DNA from: Amphirosellinia nigrospora
Taxonomy: Eukaryota; Ascomycota; Sordariomycetes; Xylariales; Xylariaceae
Length of the DNA stretch: 64,000 bases
NCBI GenBank assembly: GCA_004123355.1
Contig: SCHM01000003.1
Coordinates: forward strand, 4,917,058-4,981,057
Reading direction: 5' to 3'
Shown: positions 12,267 to 23,809 of the stretch, one piece after another
Position numbering within the stretch: position 1 is the first letter of the stretch
Layout of the letters: each line of letters opens with the position of its first letter
The notes under the pieces: model-generated
Databases searched by the model: none
What the model saw: only the letters and a program-made list of their open reading frames with translations
What the model was told of the DNA's origin: nothing
Translations under genes and position numbers: made by a program

Positions 12267-13238
12267 ATGTCTTCATTCCAAGAAAACGCCCTGGCTGGCG
12301 TCTCTTACTCGTAAGTGCATTTCATTTTTCTTATTATCTCTAAATAGCCAAATGCTTACTTTCATATGTCCATCTTTCCCTAAGCGTATTTTAACAAGCA
12401 ATTATTGACTTTTAATTCTTTAGGCAAATCAAGCTTTCTGGTTCGTCTACTAAGAACCTAGAAGAGGAAATCGGTGCCATTGCACAGTTCATCGCCGAAA
12501 CCCATATCGACCTCCCCGAAAAATGATGCGATTCTAACGGCCAACGGGTACGCAAACAAGGAAATCCTCAGAGATTCTCTCGTGAGCATCAACTCAAACT
12601 ACAAAGAAGGATCCCTGAAAGCCATGTTGGAAGATGGGGCTTGTATCTACAAGGCCGTTTACCAACAAGAAATTGTCGGGGCAGCCGTAATCATCAGCCT
12701 CTCCAGGGAGTTCTCTCCGTCGACAAGCTCGCAGAAATCGCCCCTGCCCTCGAGGTTGGAATCCCCGACCTTCTTGACTTGGAAGCAGTGGAAGCATATT
12801 CAGTTAGCGGTGAGAAGGACGAAAGCTTCTACTCGCAGTTGTGTGGCTACCTGAACAGTCACATTCGTTACTATGGCTTAGGTAAACTTTGGGGTAAGTA
12901 TCCATCTTCCATTACTTTGTTTGAATAGAATTTTATGCTAACTTCTACTAGAATTATCTTCCCTAGGGGTAAAGAAAGAGTTTCGACACCTAAGCATCGG
13001 TAGGACGCTGGTCAAACGCGCCTTGGCTCAGGTTCCGACCGGCCATCAGGTCATCATCCAAACCGATTATGAAAGGGTGCCCATGTACAAACATTTGGGG
13101 TTCAGATACGCGAGGTCGAAGTCTCAGGTGATTGATTTTATCACGATCGCGCCAGAATGGGAGAACTCTGGTGAGTATCTCATGTTCCCTCTAATGCTTC
13201 TTCACAAGGGCGACGACGAATTGTCAGAAGAGGATTAA
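12267..13238 (+). CDS. GNAT-like acetyltransferase, probable
   Basis: Three exons: 12267-12310, 12424-12893 and 12967-13238, with GTAAGT donors and TAG acceptors. The C-terminal exon reads HLSIGRTLVKRALAQVPTG, then IIQTDYERVPMYKHLGFRY. This matches the acetyl-CoA binding strand-helix and the final Y..LGF element of GNAT proteins; the N-terminal half is not diagnostic. Exon 2 changes frame twice: near 12520 in an A run just before a premature TGA, and near 12692-12700. One added base at each site joins NDAILTANGYANKE and LQGVLSVDKLAEIAP to the rest. Substrate and location are unknown; a cytosolic enzyme is inferred because no signal peptide is seen. The start ATG follows a CA-rich leader and is followed after 44 coding bases by a good donor site. 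Confidence 0.6.
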
Positions 13239-14557
13239 GTAGGTGACTTACGACGAATGGCACCACACAACTTCCCCTTCATAACATCACAACAACAAAC
13301 ACAAACGGCTCGTATACGAGCAGAATTTGCATCCGCCCCTCCACCCTATAACTTGTTTGCGTTGCTTTAAATTTTTGCTTTTTGTTTACTGCTTTAGTTT
13401 GCGTTGTTTTATTTTATTTATTTAGTTTTGCTATAGTGTGGGCAGTTTCGAGCTAGTTTTCAAAGCTCAAAATGACCGGATTCATACCAAGGGGTTATTA
13501 TATATCACTTACCCTTAGTACCGCTTTCGCTACGAAAACTAGCCGAAAAGGCTTACGCCCCTCCCAATACAAGTTATCAGATATATTACCATGTGTATAC
13601 CCTTTGTGTGTTGTAGATGGATAACAATACCGCTTACCTCACTGTCAAGTAGAAATCGAAATTCTAGTCAGTACCAGGTATCTACAGTAAGAATACCAAT
13701 CGGCAATCTATGTTGCTAAAAGAATATATATGTCACTATATCCCCCTTCTGGTATATAGCTCTGTCGGGTACAACATAGTTGTTACCTCGACCTTTGGTA
13801 CACCTAATCCAATTGCTTGACACTTTTTGTGTTGCTCAGGGTTTAGCCGTGGTGCTAAGTTAGGTAATAGATACCTACTTAGCAGACAGATAGTAATATG
13901 CATAACTAAGAACTTACATCAAACTAGCTAGACGTTAACAAAGCACTAGCTTGAAATGGTATAGACATATCTGTGGCGGAGGAACGATGCATCGTGATAT
14001 ATTGTCTAAGAGGGCGAGGCAGGCGGCACATTCAAACAAGTTATCGCTCCTTTCCTCGATCAAAGCCGAGTAGCCACAGCTTCTGAGCGCGTGGATTTTG
14101 TATATAACAACAACAGTTCGTTAATATCAGCCCGTATACATCATGTTATAACTATCTCGGTAACCAATAGACGAGCCCTGCGGGGTAGTGGGCGATCACA
14201 TGCTGATCAACACAATTCATTATTTATCAACAGCAGCTTATAATTAACGAATGAACATATTTATAGATTTAATTGATATGGTAGCAAGCGTTGAGCTTCG
14301 GCACACTTACCAGAGAGATAATCATAAGAGTGATGTTGGCTAGAAAACCTATGCGCCGGATCTTTTACATCTTAGTTTGGCATAGTTGACCAAACTGCTA
14401 AGCTTGACTTTGATTCCTAATTAAGCAATCATCCAAACTTATGAGACTACCTAGTAATCACCTAGCTCAAGTACCTCACTATGGGCGGCATAGGTGGGGA
14501 ATATATGCCGGGAGGGGTCCCGCGGTTCGCGGGCCGCATTGTGACGGTCCATCTCTT
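13239..14557. other. gene-free region before the TIR element
   Basis: No supported ORF. It contains the probable 3' untranslated region of the GNAT-like gene (CA-rich then T-rich, 13260-13430). Near 14508-14535 is a GC-rich patch (GGGTCCCGCGGTTCGCGGG) with local inverted symmetry. Confidence 0.45.
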
Positions 14558-14650
14558 ATGGAGGGCCATATGTACATTCACCGATAATTGAATTTTTAAA
14601 ATTTAATTTCTATTTTCCATTTTTTAGTTTCTTAATTAAGCAAATAGCTA
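14558..14650 (+). repeat. left terminal inverted repeat
   Basis: This pairs with the reverse complement of 19386-19472. The first 30 bases differ at only a few positions, and the inner part aligns with two short gaps. Confidence 0.75.
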
Positions 14651-15683
14651 GAAAGTTGTACGAACTAATAAATATTTCAAATAATTATACAAATAAATAT
14701 TTTAAATGCCGGGTCTTGGTTTTTTATTATTATACTTATCGTACGAATAATAATACTTATCTAGAATACTACGAAAAAGTGCCCGGTAATTGTTCTAGAC
14801 CTCTACTAAGCATACTAAATATTTAGCTTTATAGGCTAAATAAAAATCTACGTACTTAAAGGCTAGCTAGATAAAAATAAGGTCGTACGAATAAAAAATA
14901 TATGCTTACCTATAGTTCGATAAGATGCTAGGCAAAGCCTAGTAGAGCCTACGGGCGTCGTAGTAGCAGTAGCGGCGGCGGCGGCGGTGCACGGTGGACT
15001 AGGTAACCTTAAAGGCCAGCGTTCCGTACGGAACACCAAGCAGTATAATCCCGCCATTTACACCTAGCGCACGCACCATCGAAATAGCTTAGCAAATAGA
15101 TACAATAGGGGAAAGGCCGTACGAGCCTATCTACGCTCTATAAAGCCCGTTATATACAAGCAGTATAAAGCCGGGGCAGCGAACAACCCCGGCTAACAAT
15201 CAAAAGGGCATTAATATACGATGCCTTATATAATAGCACTTAGTCGGCCGTTAATACGCTTCGTACGAAGCACACATCATAGCTAACCAAAGCTAATATA
15301 CCACGCTACAGCGCGTTATAGCAAAAAGGCGCTAGTTCTAGCCCGCTAAAACGAACTAAGGCGATCCAGTCTTGTTGCCCTCTTTAGACGCCGACGTACT
15401 TAAGGTTGGCCTAAACACCGGTAAGAAAAAAAAAAAAAAAAAAAAGCTGTTCGTACGAAAGTTAGTTTATTTATTATACAACCAAAAAAAAATATCGTAC
15501 GGGGCTTAGCCGCTCCTACGGCCGATATCTTCGACGTCATCGTTATTATTATTATTATCGTCGATAACAATAGGGGCGGGGGGGCGGGGGGCCGGGGGGA
15601 CCGGGGGGCCAAAGGGGCAAGCAAGGCTAGGCGCGGGCTACGCTAACGGTCAGCTATATCGTACAATAAAAAATTAATTATAC

Positions 15684-15800
15684 GTTTTGTACAGCATAAT
15701 ATTATTATTATTATTATTGTTATTATTATTATTATTGTTGTTATTGCTGCTATTGCTGCTGCTGCTGCTACTATAGTAGTAGTAGTAATAGTAATAGTGG
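15684..15800. repeat. ATT / GCT / AGT microsatellite patch
   Basis: Consecutive trinucleotide runs (ATT, TTG, GCT, AGT) lie inside the AT-rich element. The ORF across it encodes only low-complexity Asn, Ser and Tyr. Confidence 0.8.
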
Positions 15801-15862
15801 TTAAGAAGAGGGAAAGAATTAAAAAAGTTTGATTTAGGTATAAAAATTTGGATACTTATATG

Positions 15863-15930
15863 CCTTCCGTACAAAAGCTCTTTCTATATAAAAGCTCCTT
15901 CCGTACAAAAGCTCTTTCTATATAAAAGCT
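15863..15930. repeat. two tandem copies of a 34-bp unit
   Basis: The unit starts CCTTCCGTACAAAAGCTC and is repeated exactly twice, with a partial third copy after it. Each unit carries a CGTACA variant of the element's motif. Confidence 0.85.
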
Positions 15931-17332
15931 TTAATTCGTGCAAAAAAAGCTTATATACAGAAAGTACAAAATAACATACCTTCTCTAAAATACTTAAATC
16001 GTACGAAGCTTCTAATATATATACTATAAATATATAGTAGCAAGTACTATAAGTATAACTAAATTATTAAGCTAAAGTTAAAACCAAAAATTCTCTGCTC
16101 ATTAAACTATAATAATGTTTTTCCCTTTCGTACGATAAATATAAAATGTTAACCTTACTTAATATTATCAGTATTGTTTACCCAAACCTAGAGGTTTAAG
16201 GAAAGTATTATACGCATAAAGATATTTAAACATTATTTCCTAAAAGCCAGCGATACCCTGGCTGCTATATTCCTTAATCAAAGCTTTTTAAAACTTTAAT
16301 AGTCCAAGAAAGTTTATTTCGTCGTATGAGACCAAGTCTAGCACCTTTATTTATAGCACCCTCATCTATAGCACCCTTATCTACAGCATCAAACCCATCT
16401 TAGATTGTTTTAATTAGGTCGAATTCCAATAGTACATTAAACTATTTTATTTTAAACCCAGCTTATATATATAGTTATAATATTACAGCTCGTATAAACC
16501 AGCTAGTATCTACCCGCCAAAAAATTAATTATATTCAGAAAAATATAAAAACAAGCAAACAAGAGCTAAAAACTATAAAGCGAAGCAAACAAAACCTCGT
16601 ACGACAGCCACATCTAGCTATTACAATCCAAATAAAGCTATAAAAATCAACATATACCGAAAAAAAAACGTATTAATATCGTACGAAAGCTCGAAAAAGA
16701 TCTATATATATATATAGCTTTAAGTTTACTTTGTTTTAATCTATTTAAGTTTGTACGATATTAGAAAATATATTTGTTCGCTAAATAACTTATTATAAGC
16801 TAAAAAACATTAGCTCTAGTTCTTCGTACGACCACATATCCGGCTAAAACATCGGATCTATTTTAAAACAGCTAATTATCATATCGAAGTTATCGCAAAA
16901 ATTAATAAAAAAAGAATAGTTTATTTATTTAAATCCTAAAAGTCTAACCTATTCTATCGTACAGTAGAAGATTTTTTTAGTATTAAAGGGGCTTTTTATT
17001 CTAAAAGTATTAAAAACCCAAGTATAACCGTTTACTTTAATATTTTTAAAATAAACTAGCTAACTAAAAGCCTATCGCAAAAAGTTCAACCGTACAATAA
17101 TAACTTTAGCACATTATTTAACCGCTAATAAGACCTTTTTTATCTAAAAAAATTTTTACTTACGCGTCGTACGAAACAAGCTACTTAACAATTAATCGAA
17201 CCTTCCGAGTCTTTAGTTAAACCTATAGCCGAATCCTCGATCGGCTCCCCAGCTATTAAAAATTTAATTAAAATTCTAAATAAATTTCTAATTAAACTAT
17301 CGTACAAGTCCTCTTTAGACTATAAGTCCTAA

Positions 17333-17386
17333 GGCCCCGAACAGTCCTTAGGCCCCGAACAGTCCTAAAGCCCCGAATAGTCCTAA
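17333..17386. repeat. three tandem copies of an 18-bp unit
   Basis: The unit GGCCCCGAACAGTCCTTA is present three times; the third copy shows G-to-A and C-to-T changes. Eighteen is a multiple of three, and one frame reads repeated APNSP, so it may be a remnant of a proline-rich coding repeat. Confidence 0.8.
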
Positions 17387-19299
17387 TAGCCCTCAGAATC
17401 CCAACAAACCTATCGTACGAAACGAATATATAATAATGTTATATCTAGTCAAGCCAAAAAAGCTAAAGTTACCTAAAATCTCTAGCTAAAAAGATCTAAT
17501 CGGTTTACAAAAGGCCAATACTTTATTACAAAATAATATCGTACAATAACTACCGCTTTAGTTTTGCAAAATCAAAAGCTATACTAAAAAGCATATCGGG
17601 GGGGATTAGGGTCCTATTTAAATTATATCGTTATTAAAATATTAGGTAATTTTGTTCTAAAATTATTATTTAAACATATTAGCTATCGTACAACTAGTTA
17701 GTATATTTAACATACATATTCATCAAACCCTCCTACAAGGTGCCGTATTAAAAATAATTAAAGTGCTTAGCCAATAGCTCAATAGTTTCGTATACGCTAG
17801 CGGAATTTAAAATAATAAAATAAATAAGAGTAAATATAATCTTTTTCTGTACGAAAAATCCCGTTAAACCCTATATCTTATAATTAGCTATTACACTATT
17901 TTTCTATTTCTAGAGAAAAAAATATATTAATCTTAATATTTTCTAAAAGAACAACTATTATACGAAGCAATTCTTTAGTAGCTAAACCTTCCGGAATAAA
18001 GATTCCCTAATTAACTTTATATGTTTCGTAGATCTCAGACGGTTTCCTATATATAATATACGGTCGATTCTTTTACCGTCGAATAAAATAATTATTCTAA
18101 AGTTAAACAAATTTTACAATTTCCGTACGAAATATTAAGCTATAAATCGTATATATTACAATTAAGTTTTAATTATTCTAAGTATTAATAAGCCTACTTA
18201 TACTAAGCTTATCAGCATAATTAACCTAACGATTAGTTAACCCCGTACGAAAGATCTTCTACTAAGCTTTAATCCGTTAGTTCTATTTATTTGTTCCCTA
18301 TATATAATATAAAAATAAACGGTTACTTTGTTTATAGACTTTTAGTTCTCTATTAGGGCTATCGTACGATATAGCTATACTGTTTAATTTAGCAAAAAGT
18401 CCTTAAGCGCTAGCAAATAAAGCAGTTTTAACACCTATATTAGCTTAAGTAAATAATAGCCGGATACTAGCTATAAATATCGTACGAACAAATTGTTTTA
18501 ATATATTTATTGTAGTACAAGCAGTTAGGCTAACGTAAATCTAAATAATTATACGTAAATAAGCATTAATATAGCCGTAAATCTAATAATATATTAATAA
18601 AGCTTTAAAATAAATAGATTATACGAACCTTAAAGCCTATTTTTTAAAGCTTTATATATTTATTAAAGCACTATAAAAAATTACGGCCTAGAACAATAAA
18701 TCTTCTATAGTAGTATATTGTAGTTTAGTTTCGTTATTATATACGCTTTAGCCACCGGGCTTTATAACATTAATAAAGTTAGTTTTTATAATAATAATAC
18801 TAGCTTAGGTTCGTACGAACTTATATAAATAGTTTTTGCTAAAATATAATATTGCTAAATTTCGTTAGCTATATTGTTCGAGCTAGTTTATTATTTGCTA
18901 TAAAGTTTAGTTCTGTTTTTTATCCGTACGATAATATCGTTTTATACTATATTAGAGGCGGATATTTTGAATCGTACGGCAAGTAATAGGAATACTAGCT
19001 TTTTCGAAATCTTTCCGAATTAATTTATTTTTCTAGCTTCGTACGAAAAAAAAAATTAAATATAAAAAAGAACTTCGTTAGATTAAGAAAGGTTTTGCCG
19101 ATTTATTAAGCCCTAGTTGCGGATATAGCGTTTTAACGTACGTTAAATATATTAACAGCCTTGTCGAGTAATTAATCGATAAATATTAAGAATTAAAATC
19201 CTATTTTCGTACGATATAGTTATTAAATTATAATATTCGTCAATGTTCGATCGAAGGCGAGGCATTTTTAAAAACACTTAAAAAAAAAAAGGAAGGGAA

Positions 19300-19440
19300 G
19301 TTACGCAATTAAAAACCTAGAAATAAAAAATAGATTTTAATTTTTAAAAAATTAAATTAACGTACGATAGAAAAAAAAAGGGAAATATTGCCTAATTAGG
19401 AACCTAAAAATAGAAATTAGATTTTGAACTTTAAAAAATG
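19300..19440. repeat. subterminal duplication inside the right TIR
   Basis: About 50 bp beginning AATTAAAAACCTAG near 19309 recurs about 84 bp downstream as AATTAGGAACCTAA near 19393. Differences are mostly A/G transitions. The right end therefore has two copies of the inner TIR sequence where the left has one. Confidence 0.6.
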
Positions 19441-19472
19441 AATTATCGGTGTATGCACATATGGCCCACCGT
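19386..19472 (-). repeat. right terminal inverted repeat
   Basis: Reverse complement partner of 14558-14650; see the element entry for the matching bases. Confidence 0.75.
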
Positions 19473-19892
19473 CATCTCCGCTATCGATATGCTAGGGCCT
19501 GCGTGGTATTTTAAAAGCGGAAAGAATCACGGTCCGCGAGATAGGCATCTCCCCACACGAGGACGCAGTCCAAAGTCACAACGCGTGACCCCAACCATGC
19601 TGATTCGTTGTAAGTACCTAATGCGGGACCAGCGTTCGTGCTAGTTCTCAGCTTTAGGTTGAATGGAAACTGTTTGCAGCTCAACATGCAGGTTTTGATT
19701 GGTGAACCGAGGTATAACTGTAACATCTTCCATACCTCGTATTGGTCTGGATTGTTCGGAAAGATGTATTCCTCCAAGCAGGTCACAGCTTATCTCTTAA
19801 TCTCTCTCCTCATTGCGGGTGAAAACCGAACGATTCAAAGACCGCAAGTGTTTCTAACCTCTACCATAATTGTCCTAGTCAGTTTGTGAAAG

Positions 19893-22800
19893 ATGCAGTG
19901 GGAAACCGACGACTTATTGCCAAATATCATTCAAAAGCTCCGGAAGAGAACGAGACCATTCGTGTCTGCAGTCACTCCTGATGGCGGGCTCGAACACCTA
20001 TCACTTGAAGACGTACACAATGCCTCTAATCGGGCTGCCTGGTTCCTCCATCATAACCTGGACGAGGATGACGAGAAGTTCTTCTATATGGGACCTAACG
20101 ATATTCGCTATTTGATATGGATGCTGGGAGCTATGAAATTGAGAAAATGCGTAAGTTCACCTTTCTAATCAATCTTTGCATATACCTACGACCATCATAA
20201 TCTTTGCTCATTGAAATAGCCATTTAATTGACTATATCTAGATGGTTTGTCCATCTCTAAGCAACACTATCCCATCGAATAGTCGGTTCTTTTCGACTGT
20301 AGGCGCAACGAGAATGTTATATGCACCGGAGAGCGCCGCTTCTCTCCAGGCATTGTTAGAGTCTGCTACCCAGACAATTACTTCAATATCGACGCCTTCG
20401 TACTCAGAGATGCTGAATAAGGATGTCGTGGACGAGTACGCCTTTCCTTTTATGTTTGAAGAAATACGAGAAAAGACATTTAGTGAGTATACCCGTATCT
20501 ACTATCTACTTTGCCAACACATGTTGTTATTTGTACAATGGGAAAAAATTTCCCGCTCGTTCTGTTATATGTCTCGTTACTCGAAATTACAGGCCGTAGT
20601 GTGGGCATTTGTCACTTACACCTTAATCATCTAGTGGGCTTGCACGTACGTGATTTATACACCTTCAGCATCTATTGGCGAAGCGCATGCAGTATCGATT
20701 CATACGCGCAATGTTTGCTCTCCTCTTCACCCCAATAATAAACCAATAATGACACCGTTCATTAAAGTACTGACACTGACTGAGTCAATAAGACCTCGGG
20801 TACATCGGGACATCCTAAGCCTGTTTACTGGAATCATACGGCACTCACTAGTATGATTATGGTTTATGATTGTAGTACTTTGCCTCAACCTCCAAAAAGA
20901 CCAAACTTGCTGTCAGAAACACTTGAGGGAAATAATGTATTTTGTCCATTCCCACTTTATCATGTAAGCCTATCGCCCTCTTTTATCATAGCCATGACCA
21001 AGAATAACTCGTTGAAAATAACCAGCTTGGTGGAATAGGATTGATATTTCGATCTTTCATGACAGACTCTACGATGGTATTACCCGCCCCTGGCACACCT
21101 CCCTCACCAAAGAATTTTGCCAAAATGCTCGAAGTCTCTTCTTCGACCGCTGCTGTGATGCCTCCGTCGATACTGGAAGCTATGCTGAATTACCCAAGCG
21201 AATTGGAGATCCTTTCTAAACTAAAGCATGTCGGTTATGCTGGAGGACCGCTTAATCCAGGGCTAGGAGAGAAACTTTCTCAAGTCATTCCGCATTTGTT
21301 CCCTCTGTATGGGTGCACAGAGGGAGCGGGCCCTTAGTAAGTTTGACTTATTGAATCGATGTCCTGTGCGGTGTATAAACTAACTGGGTTAAAGTCTCGA
21401 GTCTACGGGGGACAACATGTACTGGAACGGCATGAAATTCGTAGATATGGGACAGCGCATGGATGAAGTCATACCTGGATTATACGAACTAGTGATCACG
21501 CGTACAGAGCCTATTCTTCGGTCTCAGGCCTATTTCCACACGTGTCCGCATCTTGAAGAATTCCGCACGTCTGATCTCTTCGCGCCCATCGAGGGCTCAG
21601 ATGGGTGGTGGACCTTCCGTGGGAGGACGGACAACTGGATTACCATGTCAAATGGACTGAAGATGGATCCTACAGATATGGAAAACCTCCTTGCCGCTCA
21701 CCCAGATGTGATGGGTGTACTGGTTGCTGGATCCCATCGCTTTCGACTATGCCTTCTGATCGAACTGAGGCCTGCATCGACGCCAAGTAACGAAGAAGAG
21801 AGACAAAGGATCTTAGATGAGCTATGGCCAAAGATCGAGGAAGCGAACAACGCCGCACCCAGGTTCGGGCGAGTGCCCAAGGAGCTGGTTATCTTCACAT
21901 CCCCGGACAAACCGTTTTCGAGAGCAAGCAAGGGGACCATTCAGCGGCGACTGAGCATAGATGCTTATGAGGCTGAGATTGAAGATCTGTACACGAGAGT
22001 GGAGGAGGGTCTACTGACTAATGATCTACCTCCTCTCAAGTCCATAAGCGCTGATGACTTGTTGCCCTTCCTTAAAGCGGTTTATTCTGATACGTTGGGT
22101 AATCACGAAATCGCCGTTGACGATGACCTCTTCGCAAAGGGGCTGGATTCTCTATCGATCTTTGTGCTTGCGGCCCGTATCAAGGCGGGCCTCCGTAAAC
22201 TCGACGTCCCGAAGGAAGCGCTGAAAAGGATAGATAACGCATTGCTTTTCACCTCGACTACGATATCAAGGTTGGCGCAAAGGACATCACTCGTCTTATC
22301 TGAATCGGGAGGTGCCGACCAACCACTAAACCACAATCGCATGGATGATTTACGACAGATGCTCGCGAAGTACGAGGCGCAAATTCCATCGATCTTAAAA
22401 GACGGTCGTCTAAATGGCAAAACCGTCGTCCTCACCGGATCACGTGGATCTCTCGGGTCTTATATCCTATCCGCGCTTCTAGCCAGGGACGATGTTAGAA
22501 TGATATACTGTCTGAACCGGAAGTCGGACGCCCAAGCCGACCAAATCGCATCCTTCAAAGCCAGAGGGCTCCCAAATATACCGCTAGATCGGGCTAGTTT
22601 CCTACAGGTCAGGCTCGCAGAACCGAATCTGGGCTTAGCAGAAGATCAATACGCCAGCCTCACTACCGAGACGACAATCATTATCCATAATGCGTATCCC
22701 GTCAACTTCCTCATGCCCGTCCAGTCATTCGAGCCACAAATACAAAGCCTTCTCAACCTCCTCAAGCTGGCGCAAGACGGCGCCCGAGACCCAGCCGTGC

Positions 22801-23519
22801 TGTTCATTTCCAGTATCGCAGCAGCGATGCCTGTCTTCGGACCCCGCAGCGTCGTTAAGGAGGCTGTGCTGGACATAGAGGAGACGGAGTCGATCCTGCA
22901 GCAGGGCTACGGACAGTCCAAATTCGTCTGCGAGAAACTTCTCGATAAGTACGCGTCCTCGGGCGGTGGGAAGGGCGCTGTTCTCCGCGTGGGCCAAGTC
23001 ACAGGACCGCTTCAGGGGGCGGGGGTCTGGAACGTCTGGGAATGGGCGCCGTCTATGATACTGAGCTCTAAATACCTAGGCGTCGCCCCCGAGTCCATCG
23101 GTATCGCAGACATGGAGTGGATACCGGCTGATCTCCTGGGCCAGGTCGTCAGCGAGCTCATGGACGATGTCGCGCAGCGTGAGGGCGGGGCTGCTACTGT
23201 ATACAACATCTTGAATCCCAGGGTTACATCGTGGGACGATCTTCCAGCCGTGAGAGAGGTTATTCCCGAGACGGTGCCTACGGCTGAATGGATCGAGAGG
23301 CTGGAAAGGAGCCGGGATGCGGGCTCGGCTGCTTTGGACCAGAACCCGGCCGTGAAGCTTATCGAGTTCTACAAACAAGCATTCCTAGGTCGTGATGATG
23401 GGCGGGCTGTTGTCGTTGAGAAGCAGAACCTGTTGCGAGGGAGTAAGACAGCCAGGGAATTGTCACCTATCAAACCCGAAAACTTGGTGAAGTGGATGAA
23501 AGGCTGGGGAGTACAGTGA
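19893..23519 (+). CDS. NRPS-like reductase (adenylation-thiolation-reductase)
   Basis: Likely activates a carboxylic acid as acyl-AMP, loads it on a carrier domain and releases it by NADPH reduction to an aldehyde or alcohol; the substrate cannot be read from the sequence. Five exons: 19893-20150, 20242-20482, 20785-20963, 21026-21336 and 21395-23519. Phases agree throughout and give about 1037 residues, usual for this class. The adenylation domain shows FYMGPNDIRY, the phosphate-binding core TSGTSGHPKP, and YGCTEGAGP. The carrier domain has the phosphopantetheine site KGLDSLS. The reductase domain has TGSRGSLGSYIL (nucleotide binding) and YGQSKFVCEKLL (catalytic Tyr and Lys). There is no condensation domain. 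The third exon's acceptor (20784) leaves a 302-nt intron, long for this genome, so the sequence just before the core motif is less certain. No other biosynthetic genes adjoin; the TIR element ends 420 bp upstream. Confidence 0.88.
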
Positions 23520-23809
23520 TTTTTGATTTAGCCTATGTCTGTAGGTAATAGCACTGTTGCTCGCTAGATGCAAGGGGCTATCTTATGTAAGCTTCAATGT
23601 ACTTAGGTACTTGTACCTGAGGTAGGGGTAATCCCAAATCGCGGGGTCCCCCTGTCGCAGCTTGGAATTGCGTGTCAACGCCCGTGCCTACGATAGCGGG
23701 GCAATTAGACCTTTGCATACCAGTACACCAAACAACACAACACAACACGACTCTCATACCTGTATCCGCATCCATCCCCAACTGCTGCCTCGCCACAAAT
23801 TCGCCCATC

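Larger units (their letters stand above)
14558..19472. mobile_element. 4.9-kb RIP-degraded TIR element rich in TCGTACGA
   Basis: The ends form an imperfect terminal inverted repeat. The left end (from about 14558) reads GGGCCATATGTACATTCACC. The complement of the right end reads GGGCCATATGTGCATACACC. The match continues through CGATAATT into an AT-rich stretch for roughly 85 bp with two indels. CATCTC at 14550-14555 and again at 19473-19478 is a possible, not exactly abutting, target duplication. The inside is strongly AT-rich with no long ORF, and stop codons are dense, as after RIP. A plus-strand frame from 17293 to about 17630 is open except for TAG/TAA that could be former TGG, CAG or CAA. 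The inverted ends argue for a DNA transposon and against an LTR element; the superfamily is undetermined. The right end lies 420 bp before the NRPS-like gene. Confidence 0.7.

Noticed and set aside
14650-19370. CRISPR-like array for the regularly spaced TCGTACGA motif
   Set aside because: Eight-base palindromes with irregular spacing in a eukaryotic RIP-affected element; no repeat-spacer structure.
14558-19472. LTR retrotransposon interpretation of the AT-rich element
   Set aside because: The matching ends are inverted, not direct, and no LTR or primer site is visible.
22646-22997. Minus-strand ORFs within the NRPS-like gene
   Set aside because: Shadows of the reductase-domain coding frame.
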